DNA from: Nocardia terrae
GTDB taxonomy: Bacteria; Actinomycetota; Actinomycetes; Mycobacteriales; Mycobacteriaceae
Reading direction: 5' to 3'
Length of the DNA: 64,000 nt
NCBI RefSeq assembly: GCF_009760405.1
Contig: NZ_WRPP01000012.1
Location: 124,001-188,000 of the forward strand
Part shown: positions 40,728 through 49,785 of the stretch, piece after piece
Layout: each line of letters opens with the position of its first letter
Position numbering within the stretch: the first letter of the stretch is position 1
Notes under the pieces: model-generated
What the model was told of the DNA's origin: nothing
Database searches by the model: none
The model's input: the letters and a program-made list of their open reading frames with translations, nothing else
Made by a program: the position numbers and the translations under genes

Positions 40728-41252
40728 ATGACTCGGGCACCCGCGGTAGATCTGCACCGACCCAAGGTGGAGTACTTCAACGTCGACGAGCTCACCAATA
40801 TCGATCCCAAGGGTTTCGTGCGGCAGGTGGAGCGCTACCAGGTCGAGCCGTGGGGCCTCTACATGGCCCGCACCTCCGACCATCCCGAGTTCCATTACAT
40901 CGAGTCCTGGCTGCTGCCGACGGTTTCGTTGCGCGCCACGGTCTTCCATTTCACCCCCGCGCACCTGCGCGATCAGGACTACTACATCGACATCGGCGAA
41001 TTCGAGCAGGTCGGCCCCAAACAGTGGAAGTCCGTCGACCACTACCTGGACCTGGTCGTGCGCCAAGGCCGCGAGGTCGAACTACTCGACGTGGACGAGT
41101 TACTCGCCGCTCACGCCGCGGGCTACCTCACCCTGACCGAGGCCCAGACCGCCATCGAGTCGGCGACCTCGACGATCGACGGCATCGCCGCGCACGGCCA
41201 CAGCTTCGAGGACTGGCTGGCCACCAAGGGCATCACGCTGACCTGGATGTGA
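40728..41252 (+). CDS. DUF402 family protein (second paralogue)
   Basis: A protein of about 174 aa, clearly paralogous to the one at 39397: HRPKVEYFNVDELTNID, PWGLYMARTSDHPEFHYIESWLLP and YYIDIGEFEQVGPKQW. Both end with DWLATKGITLTW-like residues. ATG at 40728 is chosen (40716 is possible); there is no good ribosome site, so it may be leaderless. It probably arose by local duplication with insertion of the secreted protein gene in between. Its function is unknown. Confidence 0.82.
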   Translation: MTRAPAVDLHRPKVEYFNVDELTNIDPKGFVRQVERYQVEPWGLYMARTSDHPEFHYIESWLLPTVSLRATVFHFTPAHLRDQDYYIDIGEFEQVGPKQWKSVDHYLDLVVRQGREVELLDVDELLAAHAAGYLTLTEAQTAIESATSTIDGIAAHGHSFEDWLATKGITLTWM

Positions 41253-41369
41253 GGCGCGCGAAGAGGTCCACGGCGGCGGCGCGGGTCGGACCGGTCGCCC
41301 TCGCCTCGCCCGCTTCACCTCGAGGACCGGCCGGCTTCGAAGGACATCGTGCCGACCTGGATGTAGGCG

Positions 41370-42557
41370 CTAGTCCGTGTCACCGTTCGCGGCAAGCACC
41401 CGGGGGTAGACCGCTTCGAACCACGGCGTCTTGACAGCCAGGTACGCCTCGATCGCGGCCGGATCGTTCAGGCCCGCCGCGGCGGCCTCGGCCTTGCGCT
41501 TGACCTCGAGGTACTCCTCGCGGGCGGCCGCGTCGGCGCGCAGCCAGTCACGGAAGGCCAGTGCGAACCGCTGCCCGGGCCAGCCGTCCACGCGCACATG
41601 GACATTGGCCGCGCGGCCGGGGTCGGCGTTGACGTGGATCCGCTTGGCCCACAAGGCCGGATCGGTGCCCGGCTTGGAATCGTCGGTCGTGATGTCCAGG
41701 CGTGGATAACCGGCCGCCTCCAAGGGCTCTCGCAGCGCGTCGGCGACCCCGAGGTCGGCGACGGTGATCTGGATGTCGATGACGTCCTTGGCGGGCAAGC
41801 CCGGAACCGACGTCGAGCCGATGTGATCGATGCGGATCGCCTTGTCGCCGCAGGCGACCGCGAGCCGGGCGATGAGCCGCTGCGCCTGCGCCGCCCACGT
41901 CGGATCCGGTTCGGCCAGCCGCACGTCCCCGCGCACCGGGCGGGTCCGCTCGCGCAGGTTGCGCTCGAACGGCACCAGCCGCCGCTCCCAGAGTTCACGG
42001 ACCTGCGGTTCCAGCTCCTCGGGCTCGCCGCTGTTGTCCAGCAGCACATCCCCCGCCGCGCGACGCTGATCGTCGGTGGCCTGGGCCTGGATCCGGGCCA
42101 AGGCGTCGTCGCGGGAGATGCCACGGAAGGTCTCGAGCCGGTGCACGCGGGTCTCGACATCGGCCATGACCACCACGACGAGGTTCATGAACGGCCCGAG
42201 CCCGTTCTCGACGAGCAGCGGAATGTCCTGCACCACGATGCCGTCCGCGGGTGCGGCGGCGATGAGTTCGGCGGTGCGCTTGCCGACCAGCGGATGGGTG
42301 ATGCCGTTGAGGGTGGCGCGGGCCTCGTCGGTGGCGAAGGCCCTGGCGGCCAGGGCCGGGCGGTCGAGGCTGCCGTCGGCGGCGAGGATGTCCGCGCCGA
42401 AGGCGTCGACCAGGGCGGCCAGGCCCTCGGTGCCGGGGGCGACCACTTCGCGGGCGATGGCGTCGCTGTCGACCAGGACGGCGCCGAGCTCGGTGAGAAT
42501 GCGGGCGACGGTGGACTTCCCCGCGCCCATGCCTCCGGTGAGACCGATTCGCAACAT
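41370..42557 (-). CDS. coaE: Dephospho-CoA kinase fused to a GrpB/UPF0157 domain
   Basis: A 395-aa bifunctional-looking protein. Residues 1-200 are dephospho-CoA kinase, the last step of coenzyme A synthesis: P-loop GLTGGMGAGKST, then VLVDSDAIAREVV, THPLVGKRTAELI and VVQDIPLLVENGL. Residues about 210-390 are a GrpB-like nucleotidyltransferase-fold domain (IRIDHIGSTSVPGLPAKDVID). This fusion is the standard arrangement in mycobacteria, where the second domain is thought to aid folding or regulation. ATG at 42557. Between rpsA and uvrB as in M. tuberculosis. Confidence 0.96.
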   Translation of the reverse strand: MLRIGLTGGMGAGKSTVARILTELGAVLVDSDAIAREVVAPGTEGLAALVDAFGADILAADGSLDRPALAARAFATDEARATLNGITHPLVGKRTAELIAAAPADGIVVQDIPLLVENGLGPFMNLVVVVMADVETRVHRLETFRGISRDDALARIQAQATDDQRRAAGDVLLDNSGEPEELEPQVRELWERRLVPFERNLRERTRPVRGDVRLAEPDPTWAAQAQRLIARLAVACGDKAIRIDHIGSTSVPGLPAKDVIDIQITVADLGVADALREPLEAAGYPRLDITTDDSKPGTDPALWAKRIHVNADPGRAANVHVRVDGWPGQRFALAFRDWLRADAAAREEYLEVKRKAEAAAAGLNDPAAIEAYLAVKTPWFEAVYPRVLAANGDTD

Positions 42558-42825
42558 TCGACCAGTCTCGCATTGCGGCCGGTCGGGGCGGCAATCAGGG
42601 TTACCCACCTGGAACTGCGGATTCACCTGTCTCCGCAGTCCTTGCCCATTCCGTGATACCGACGAGACCGTTTCGCAACTTTTTCGGCGAATACGGACCG
42701 TTTGTCGGCAACATTCCGACACGCCGGGGTTTTCGTCGCGCAAAATTCGGCGATCCACACTTTTGTTCCGCTAAGGTTCGCCGCAGGCGATCTTAGGCCG
42801 GTAACACGCAAGAGAAGGATCATCA

Positions 42826-43047
42826 GTGGGCACCAAAAAACTCCAGACGGGTCGCCACCGTCTGGGCCTGGCGGGCACCGTGCATTGCATCGAGATCCCC
42901 GCCGTCGCAGCCGCTCTCGCCGAGTACCGGCGCTCCTGGCTGACCGCGCTCCTCACCCCGGCCCGTCACAGCATCGCGGCCATGCGAAAACGCTCGACGT
43001 CCGAACCCGCCCCGATGCCGCACTGGGTGCCCGCCACCGCCGCCTGA
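42826..43047 (+). CDS. Small basic protein (hypothetical)
   Basis: A 73-aa protein, basic (Arg/Lys/His-rich at both ends: GTKKLQTGRHRLGLAG and MRKRSTSEPAPMPHW), with a short hydrophobic middle (IPAVAAALAEYRRSWLTALL). It starts at GTG 42826 with AGAAGGA 7 nt upstream. Third codon positions are GC-rich like neighbouring genes, and a good terminator follows 9-50 bp after the stop. The complete gene-like setting argues for a real gene. I do not recognise a family. Confidence 0.55.
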   Translation: MGTKKLQTGRHRLGLAGTVHCIEIPAVAAALAEYRRSWLTALLTPARHSIAAMRKRSTSEPAPMPHWVPATAA

Positions 43048-43056
43048 TCGTTTCCC

Positions 43057-43101
43057 CAAAACGACCAGTGGCCCGGCCCTTTCGGACCGAGCCACTGTTT
43101 T
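43057..43101. terminator. Bidirectional terminator between the small gene and phospholipase C
   Basis: CAGTGGC (43066-43072) pairs with GCCACTG (43091-43097) around an inner CGG/CCG-rich hairpin. AAAAC before and TTTT after give U-tracts in both directions. It serves the convergent genes ending at 43047 and 43119. Confidence 0.85.
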
Positions 43102-43118
43102 GCGCGCGTGTCGCGCGA

Positions 43119-44642
43119 CTACACGATGCCGCTGGGCCGACGACGCGTGCCCGGGTTCTGCGTGGGCATGGCATTCGGCGGCACCGGGTACGGGATGCCC
43201 GAGTTCGCATAGCCGAGCGCAATGTTCGGGCCGCACTGCGCCAGCGCGGCGTCGACCTTCCGATTGGCCGGGGCGAAAGCGGGTTTCGTGGCGTCCGGGG
43301 CCGATCCGAAGTCGAAGGCCGAGGTCATATCGCCGGTCACGCTGCGCCGCCAGGCCGTCAGATTGGGCACCTCGACGCCGAACCGGCGCTCGATCAGGCG
43401 CAGCTGCGAGGTGTGGTCGAAGGTCTCCGAGGCCACCAGGCCGCCGCGGCTGTAGGGCGAGATCACCAGGCACGGAACGCGATAGCCCAGCCCGATCGGA
43501 CCGGTCACGCCCTCGAACTTCTTGTCCGTCGGCACGGTGATGTACTCGCCCGGGGTGCCCGCGGGCGCGGTCGGCGGGGTGACGTGGTCGAAGAACCCGC
43601 CGTTCTCGTCGTAGCTGATGATCAGCGCGGTCTTCTCCCACACCGCCGGGTTCGAGGTGAGGATGTCGAGCACCTGCATGATGCCGACCGCGCCGAAGGC
43701 CGGCGGCAGCGCCGGGTGCTCGCAGTTGATCAGCGACGGGATCACCCACGACACCGACGGCAGCTGGCCCGAAGCCACATCGGCGGCGAAGTCCGACGGG
43801 TAGGCCGGGGCCTTACCGCGCCGCGCCAGTTCGGAATTCGGGTCGGCGGCCTGCTTGAAGCAGCCCATCATGCCGTCGAGCACGACCGAGGACAGCGGGC
43901 CGACATCGCGGTTGTTGTAGATCTTCCAGCTGACCCCGGCGTCGGAGAGATTCTCCGGCATGGTCCGCCAGCTGTAAGTGTTCTGCGGGATCAGGGTCGG
44001 GGTCTCGAGCAGCGGTCCGCCGTTGCGGCCGTCGGGGTCGATGGTGGCCGAGACCCAGTACAGGCGGTTGGGGTCGGTCGGGCCGAGCACCGAGCAGTGG
44101 TAGTTGTCGGCGACGGTGAAGGCGTTGGCGAGATCCCAGTGCACCGGCACGTCGTCCTGGGTGTAGTAACCCATTGCGGCGGGGCCGTTTCCGGCGCCGA
44201 CGGCGGCGATGGACATGGGCATCCAGCCGTCGTTCTTGCCGCCGTTCCATGCCTTGTGCATGCCGACCCAGCCGTGGTCCGGGTCGTTGATGCACTCGCC
44301 GTCGAGGGTCGCGCCGCGGGTGGTGTCGAGGCGGAACGGGTTGATGAAGCCGTCCGGGGTGGGTCCGATGCCGGGCGCGTAGCCGTACTGGTTCCAGGCC
44401 GGGGACGGATCGTCGAATCCCCGTACGCCCGACATGGTTCCGAAGTAGTGGTCGAAGGAGCGGTTCTCCTGCATGAGCAGCACGATGTGCTCGATGTCGC
44501 CGAGTCCGCCCATGCCGGCCGGGTCGGCGGCGTAGGCCTTCTCGATGATCGGTCCGGCCAGCGACATGAGCGAGGCCGCTCCGCCGGTTGCCATGGCTTT
44601 CGCCAGAAAATCGCGCCTGTTGATTCCGGCGAACACGCCCAT
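43119..44642 (-). CDS. Phospholipase C, phosphocholine-specific type (Tat exported)
   Basis: A 507-aa secreted enzyme related to mycobacterial PlcA-D and Pseudomonas PlcH/N; it cleaves phosphatidylcholine-type lipids to diacylglycerol and phosphocholine. The N-terminus has a twin-arginine signal ([14 protein letters not shown]). The catalytic region begins [19 protein letters not shown], followed by [32 protein letters not shown] and the [14 protein letters not shown] block. The C-terminus is Pro-rich without a clear anchor. ATG at 44642. Plc of this type is a possible virulence or lipid-scavenging factor; no partner gene is adjacent. Confidence 0.9.
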   Translation of the reverse strand: MGVFAGINRRDFLAKAMATGGAASLMSLAGPIIEKAYAADPAGMGGLGDIEHIVLLMQENRSFDHYFGTMSGVRGFDDPSPAWNQYGYAPGIGPTPDGFINPFRLDTTRGATLDGECINDPDHGWVGMHKAWNGGKNDGWMPMSIAAVGAGNGPAAMGYYTQDDVPVHWDLANAFTVADNYHCSVLGPTDPNRLYWVSATIDPDGRNGGPLLETPTLIPQNTYSWRTMPENLSDAGVSWKIYNNRDVGPLSSVVLDGMMGCFKQAADPNSELARRGKAPAYPSDFAADVASGQLPSVSWVIPSLINCEHPALPPAFGAVGIMQVLDILTSNPAVWEKTALIISYDENGGFFDHVTPPTAPAGTPGEYITVPTDKKFEGVTGPIGLGYRVPCLVISPYSRGGLVASETFDHTSQLRLIERRFGVEVPNLTAWRRSVTGDMTSAFDFGSAPDATKPAFAPANRKVDAALAQCGPNIALGYANSGIPYPVPPNAMPTQNPGTRRRPSGIV

Positions 44643-44876
44643 GCTCCGGTGGTGCCTTCCCGCTAGGAGTGATGTGAATGGTCCGCGCCGAAGATATCCG
44701 GTCGAACGTCCAGTTCGCATCCAACCCTCGAATGATGACGGCCTAGCGAACCACTCGTAACCGTAGTGCGTCCAGCCATGGATTCCTGACAGTGACTTGC
44801 ACCTCAATGGCCGGTCGGCCTAAGCTTGCGCCCATATCTGAGAGTCACTTTCAGGTATTGATCCATGGGAGACACC

Positions 44877-47132
44877 ATGACCAGTCCGGCCCTCGCCGAC
44901 CCGCCCCGATCTCCCGAATCCGCGCCCCGGCTCGGGCTGCTCGGGCGCTGGGCGATGTATCCGGCCCGGCATCGCCGCCTCGTCATCGGCGTCTGGCTGG
45001 TCCTGATCGTGGTGTGCGGCGCGGCCTATCCGGCCCTGCACGCCGAGCTGGGCGCACCGAACTACGCCGCGCCGGGATCCGATTCGGCCAGGACCGAAGA
45101 CCTTGTCGCACGGCACTTCTCACAGCTCGGCGCGGAGCAGGACGTGATCGTCGTGCACTCCGACCGCTACACCGTGGACGATCCGCGCTTCCGCTCGGCG
45201 CTCGAGCAGGCACTGGGTGCGGCCCGCGCGGTGTCCGGCGTCGCCGGTGCGGTCGGCCCCTTCGAAGGCGTTCCGGCGCAGCAGATCTCCGCCGACCGGC
45301 ACACCGCGCTCGGCATCGTGGGCATCGACGGCGGCATGTCCGAGCGCATCGACGTCACCACCCGGCTGCAGACCGCCCTGGGCGCCGCCTCCGATACCGA
45401 CGTGCGGGCCGCACTGACCGGCTACTCCCCGGTCGAGGGCGAATTGATCCGGATGGAGACCGCCGACATCACCCGCGGCGAGGCGATCGGCCTGCCGATC
45501 GCGGCGGTCGTGCTGGTGCTGGCGCTGGGCGCGCTGGTCGCGGCCACCGTCCCGATCTCCGTCACCGCCGCCGGGATCGCGCTGGCGGTGGGCGTGCTGT
45601 TCGGGCTCGCCACCTGGCTGACCTTCGACTCGTTCGTGCTGTCGGTGGCGACCATGATCGGCACCGGTACCGCCATCGACTACGCCATGTTCCTGGTGAG
45701 CCGATTCAACGAGGAGCTGACCGAACGCGGGGTGCGAGATCGTCGGGCCCGCAGGGAAATCGAGGCGGCCGTCGGCGCGACCTTCGACACCACCGGCCGC
45801 ACCATCCTGGCCTCGGGCACGATCGTCATGATCGCGCTGTGCTCGCTGCTGGTGGTCGGGCTGCCCATGCTCAACGGCGTGGCGCTCGGCGTGGTGACCG
45901 CGGTTCTCGGCACGCTGGCCGCCGCCTTCACCCTGCTGCCCGCACTGTTGTCCATGCTCGGTCCGACCGTCAATCGCGGTGCGCTGCCTGCCCGGCTCCG
46001 TCCCGCGGAGACCCGCTCGACGGCCGCGTCGAGTGCGTGGGCGCGCTGGGCCCATCTGGTGATGGGCCGCCCGGTGATCTTCGGTGTGCTCGGGGTGGCG
46101 CTGCTGGTCGCCGCGGCCCTTCCGATCACCGGCATTCGCTACGGCATCGACATGGGACTGAACTCGCTCGGCGATCGTCCCACCGGTCAGGCGACCCGCC
46201 TGGTACAGGACAACTTCGGCCCCGGGCTGCTCTCCCCCATCCAGGTCGTGGCCACCGGACCCGACGACACTCCGCTCTCCGCCGACGGCCGCACCGAAAT
46301 GCTGAAGCTGGTCACCGATCTCGCTCACGATCCCCGGGTGGCGACCGTCCTCCCCCAGCAGGCCGACGGCCGCTATCTCGCCACCGTGGTGCCCAAGGAG
46401 GCTTTCGACTCCACGGCCGTCAGTGATCTCACCGCCGATATCCGTTCCCGCGCAACGGCTGTCGATTCCGCGGACGTTCTCGTCGGCGGCACCCCTGCCA
46501 TGTTCACCGACGTGTCGGGCCTGATCTCGCGCGGCTTCCCGTGGGTCATCGCCCTGGTGCTGACCGCCTCGCTGGCCTTCCTGATGGTGACCTTCCGCTC
46601 GATCGTGCTGGCACTCAAGGCGATCCTGCTGAATCTACTGGCCACCGGTGCGGCCATCGGCATTACGGTCACGGTCTTCCAGCACGGCGTCGGCCAGGAC
46701 CTGCTCGGCTTCCGCAGCGCCGGATTCCTGCAGGTCTTCCTGCCGATGCTGGTCTTCGCCGTGCTGTTCGGATTGTCCATGGACTACGAGGTTTTCCTCA
46801 TCCGGCGCATGAAGGAAGCCTGGGACCGCACCCACGACAATGCCGCCGCCGTCGCCGAGGGCCTGCAACGCACCGCCCGGCCCATCACCTCCGCGGCCGC
46901 CATCATGGTCGCGGTCTTCGCGAGCTTCCTGAGCGCGGATGTGATGGAGCTGAAGGAGATCGGCTTCGCCCTCGCCATCGCGGTGGCCATCGACGCCGTG
47001 CTCGTGCGCCTGATCCTGGTCCCCGCCTTCATGCGGCTGTTCGGCCGCTGGAACTGGTGGCTGCCCACCTTCCGCCGTCAGCGGAACAGCGCCTCCAGCG
47101 ACACCAGTATCGCCTCCACCGCCTCGGCATAG
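44877..47132 (+). CDS. MMPL family (RND-type) membrane transporter
   Basis: A 751-aa protein with about 12 transmembrane helices and two large extracytoplasmic loops, as in MmpL/MmpL11-like proteins that move lipids to the mycolic-acid envelope. The Asp-Tyr pairs needed for proton flow occur in both halves: GTAIDYAMFLVSRFNEE and GLSMDYEVFLIRRMKE. The ATG at 44877 has GGGAG 5 nt upstream; the ATG at 44865 is less likely. Its last 55 bp overlap the 3' end of a convergent TetR gene. A split AGTGACT / AGTCACT inverted pair lies upstream (about 44791 and 44843). Confidence 0.92.
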   Translation: MTSPALADPPRSPESAPRLGLLGRWAMYPARHRRLVIGVWLVLIVVCGAAYPALHAELGAPNYAAPGSDSARTEDLVARHFSQLGAEQDVIVVHSDRYTVDDPRFRSALEQALGAARAVSGVAGAVGPFEGVPAQQISADRHTALGIVGIDGGMSERIDVTTRLQTALGAASDTDVRAALTGYSPVEGELIRMETADITRGEAIGLPIAAVVLVLALGALVAATVPISVTAAGIALAVGVLFGLATWLTFDSFVLSVATMIGTGTAIDYAMFLVSRFNEELTERGVRDRRARREIEAAVGATFDTTGRTILASGTIVMIALCSLLVVGLPMLNGVALGVVTAVLGTLAAAFTLLPALLSMLGPTVNRGALPARLRPAETRSTAASSAWARWAHLVMGRPVIFGVLGVALLVAAALPITGIRYGIDMGLNSLGDRPTGQATRLVQDNFGPGLLSPIQVVATGPDDTPLSADGRTEMLKLVTDLAHDPRVATVLPQQADGRYLATVVPKEAFDSTAVSDLTADIRSRATAVDSADVLVGGTPAMFTDVSGLISRGFPWVIALVLTASLAFLMVTFRSIVLALKAILLNLLATGAAIGITVTVFQHGVGQDLLGFRSAGFLQVFLPMLVFAVLFGLSMDYEVFLIRRMKEAWDRTHDNAAAVAEGLQRTARPITSAAAIMVAVFASFLSADVMELKEIGFALAIAVAIDAVLVRLILVPAFMRLFGRWNWWLPTFRRQRNSASSDTSIASTASA

Positions 47133-47710
47133 ACGTCGCGCAACCGCGCGGCGAAACCCGTTCCCTCCCAATGGTCCAACGCCGCCATACAACTCCAGAT
47201 GCAGATCGCGGCCGCCATGCGCAGCTTCAGATCATTGGCGTCCCGACCGGTCAACTCCGCGAACGCGATCCGGAACTCGTTCTCCAGCGCCCGCCACTGC
47301 TCGGTCTGCCGCGATTTCACTTCGGGAATCGAGCGCACATAGCCCAACCGCACCCGCGTCCGGTATTCGACGTCGTCGGTGACGATCTCGTCGAGCACCA
47401 CCGGCACCAGCGGCCGCGCGATGGCCAGCAACTCGACGAAGTCCCGAGTCTGCCCACCCCCGACAGTCCGCATCACCTCGAGCGCCTGCGGATCCGTCTC
47501 GTCGTAGAGGACCAGCATCTCTTTGGTCCCGAAATACCGATAGATCGAACTCGGCGACACCCCCGCCGCCCCCGCCACCCGCTCCACGGTCACCTCGCGA
47601 TATCCGTGCTCGTCGAACAACTCCAGCGCGACCCGCTGGATCCGGCTCATCGCCTCGATCTTGCGGCGTTCCCAGAGCGAGGGCGTGGAAGCAATGGTGG
47701 ACTCGGACAT
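47078..47710 (-). CDS. TetR family regulator
   Basis: A 210-aa TetR protein with the HTH at EVTVERVAGAAGVSPSSIYRYFGTKEMLV (about 38-66), which is the strongest match, and a helical C-terminal domain with an aromatic segment (IWSCMAALDHWEGTG). ATG at 47710; the frame continues upstream only through the tandem repeats and is not expected to be translated. It overlaps the convergent MMPL gene by 55 bp at the 3' ends, so transcripts of both genes are complementary there. A role in controlling the MMPL gene is plausible but unproven. Confidence 0.9.
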   Translation of the reverse strand: MSESTIASTPSLWERRKIEAMSRIQRVALELFDEHGYREVTVERVAGAAGVSPSSIYRYFGTKEMLVLYDETDPQALEVMRTVGGGQTRDFVELLAIARPLVPVVLDEIVTDDVEYRTRVRLGYVRSIPEVKSRQTEQWRALENEFRIAFAELTGRDANDLKLRMAAAICIWSCMAALDHWEGTGFAARLRDVYAEAVEAILVSLEALFR

Positions 47711-47776
47711 CTTATTGCCGAGAATACCCACTCCCCACCGTGATTCCCGCAGCCCAAGCCCGGTCACCCGCCGAAT

Positions 47777-47940
47777 CCCGCAGCCCCCGCCCACAAAACC
47801 CCCGGGTCCGCGCCCCATCTCCTGCAATCCCGCAGGCCCCGCCCACAAAACCCCCGGGTCCGCGCCCCATCTCCTGCAATCCCGCAGGCCCCACCCACAA
47901 AACCCCCGGGTCCGCGCCCCATCTCCTGCAATCCCGCAGG
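47777..47940. repeat. Three tandem 52-bp repeats plus a partial copy
   Basis: Units at 47777-47828, 47829-47880 and 47881-47932 are nearly identical (one or two substitutions); a fourth begins at 47933 and runs into the rpsA terminator. Each unit contains ACCCCCGGGTCC, also present in the terminator stem. 52 is not a multiple of 3, so it cannot be a protein repeat. It lies between the rpsA terminator and the TetR start. Confidence 0.95.
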
Positions 47941-47960
47941 CCCCGTCCCTCCCCACAAAA

Positions 47961-47995
47961 AATCCCCCCGGGTCCGTTCAGGACCCGGGGGGATT
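47961..47995 (-). terminator. Strong intrinsic terminator of rpsA
   Basis: AATCCCCCCGGGTCC (47961-47975) pairs with GGACCCGGGGGGATT (47981-47995), 15 bp with a 5-nt loop. In the rpsA direction it is followed by TTTTTTG. It lies 32 bp after the rpsA stop. Confidence 0.95.
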
Positions 47996-48026
47996 CTTCT
48001 TTGCCTATCCCGTCAGGGAACGCGAA

Positions 48027-49493
48027 TTACGCGTTGCCCGACAGCTTCTCGCGGAGGGCAGCCAGCTGGGCGTCGGACGCCAGCGAGCCACCGGCCGGAG
48101 CGTCCGAAGACGAAGCGGCAGCCTGCGCGCCCGACTCCGAGGAGTAGTTCTGCGGTCCGCCGTTGGCGGCCTCAGCGGCGGCGTCGGCCGCCATCTTCTC
48201 CATCTGAGCGGTGTGCATCTTGTGGCGACGCTCGGCCTCGGCGTACCGGGTCTCCCACTCTTCACGCTGCTTCTCGAAGCCCTCGAGCCATTCGTTGGTC
48301 TCGGAGTCGAAGCCCTCGGGGAAGATGTAGTTGCCCTGGTCGTCGTAGCTGTCGGCCATGCCGTACTTCGACGGGTCGAACTCGGCGGTGTAGTCCTCGT
48401 TGGCCTGCTTCAGCGACAGCGAGATCCGGCGACGCTCGAGGTCGATGTCGATGACCTTGACCATGGCGTCGTCGCCGACGGCGACAACCTGGTCCGGGAC
48501 CTCGACGTGGCGCTCGGCCAGCTCGGAGATGTGCACCAGGCCCTCGATGCCCTCTTCGACGCGCACGAACGCACCGAACGGAACCAGCTTGGTGACCTTG
48601 CCCGGCACGATCTGACCGATCGCGTGGGTGCGGGCGAACTGACGCCACGGGTCTTCCTGGGTCGCCTTGAGCGACAGGGAGACACGCTCGCGGTCGAGGT
48701 CGACGTCGAGAACCTCGACGGTGACCTCGTTGCCGACCTCGACAACCTCGGACGGGTGGTCGATGTGCTTCCAGGACAGCTCGGAGACGTGCACCAGACC
48801 GTCCACGCCACCCAGGTCCACGAAGGCACCGAAGTTGACGATGGAGGAGACCACACCCTTGCGGACCTGGCCCTTCTGCAGCTGGTGCAGGAACTCGCTG
48901 CGGACCTCGGACTGGGTCTGCTCGAGCCAGGCGCGACGCGACAGGACCACGTTGTTGCGGTTCTTGTCGAGCTCGATGATCTTGGCCTCGATCTCCTTGC
49001 CGACGTACGGCTGGAGGTCGCGGACGCGACGCATCTCGACGAGCGACGCGGGCAGGAAGCCGCGCAGGCCGATGTCCAGGATCAGGCCGCCCTTGACGAC
49101 CTCGATGACGGTGCCCTTGACGGCCTCGTCACGCTCCTTGAGCTCCTCGATCGTGCCCCAAGCCCGCTCGTACTGAGCACGCTTCTTCGACAGGATCAGG
49201 CGGCCTTCCTTGTCCTCCTTGGTGAGAACGAGGGCCTCGACCTCATCGCCCACGGAAACGACCTCGGCCGGGTCGACATCGTGCTTGATGGACAGTTCGC
49301 GAGACGGGATCACGCCTTCGGTCTTGTAACCGATGTCGAGAAGGACCTCGTCACGATCGACCTTGACGATGGTTCCTTCGACGATGTCACCGTCGTTGAA
49401 GTACTTGATGGTCTTGTCGATGGCGGCGAGGAAGTCCTCGGCAGTGCCGATGTCGTTGACGGCAACCTGCGGCGAGGTGACAGTGGTGGGCAT
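48027..49493 (-). CDS. rpsA: 30S ribosomal protein S1
   Basis: S1 (488 aa) binds mRNA on the small subunit. Four S1 RNA-binding domains are visible (starting near DIVEGTIVKVDRDEVLLDIG, AVKGTVIEVVKGGLILDIG, VRKGVVSSIVNFGAFVDLGG and IVPGKVTKLVPFGAFVRVEE), followed by a charged tail ending GGSLASDAQLAALREKLSG, typical of actinobacteria. ATG at 49493 gives the expected N-terminus (PTTVTSPQVAVNDIG); an in-frame ATG at 49535 is possible. Its usual neighbours coaE and polA are about 5.5 and 14 kb away, separated by accessory genes. Confidence 0.97.
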   Translation of the reverse strand: MPTTVTSPQVAVNDIGTAEDFLAAIDKTIKYFNDGDIVEGTIVKVDRDEVLLDIGYKTEGVIPSRELSIKHDVDPAEVVSVGDEVEALVLTKEDKEGRLILSKKRAQYERAWGTIEELKERDEAVKGTVIEVVKGGLILDIGLRGFLPASLVEMRRVRDLQPYVGKEIEAKIIELDKNRNNVVLSRRAWLEQTQSEVRSEFLHQLQKGQVRKGVVSSIVNFGAFVDLGGVDGLVHVSELSWKHIDHPSEVVEVGNEVTVEVLDVDLDRERVSLSLKATQEDPWRQFARTHAIGQIVPGKVTKLVPFGAFVRVEEGIEGLVHISELAERHVEVPDQVVAVGDDAMVKVIDIDLERRRISLSLKQANEDYTAEFDPSKYGMADSYDDQGNYIFPEGFDSETNEWLEGFEKQREEWETRYAEAERRHKMHTAQMEKMAADAAAEAANGGPQNYSSESGAQAAASSSDAPAGGSLASDAQLAALREKLSGNA

Positions 49494-49785
49494 GTGTTGG
49501 GAGGCTCCGGACGGATTGTGGTCGGTAGTGGACATGTGGACTTTCGGTATTGCTGCGAACAGCAGCCGTTGGAACTAACGTTGGCACGGCACATCGCTGC
49601 GACACTGCACAACGCTGCCCTGCTGTGTTCTTTCCAAAGACAGCATGCGGACTCACAGCACGATTGTCTGCTCTACTCGGTCTCGAGAAACCGGGTACAG
49701 AAGACACTCGCGGAAAACAGCGTACGCGACGGGTGTTGTACCAAGCAAACATGGGTCCCATCGCAACCCTCGATAGGGTGAACCC

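Noticed and set aside
47777-47940. Tandem repeats considered as a CRISPR array
   Set aside because: Units are directly adjacent with no unique spacers, and no cas gene is present.
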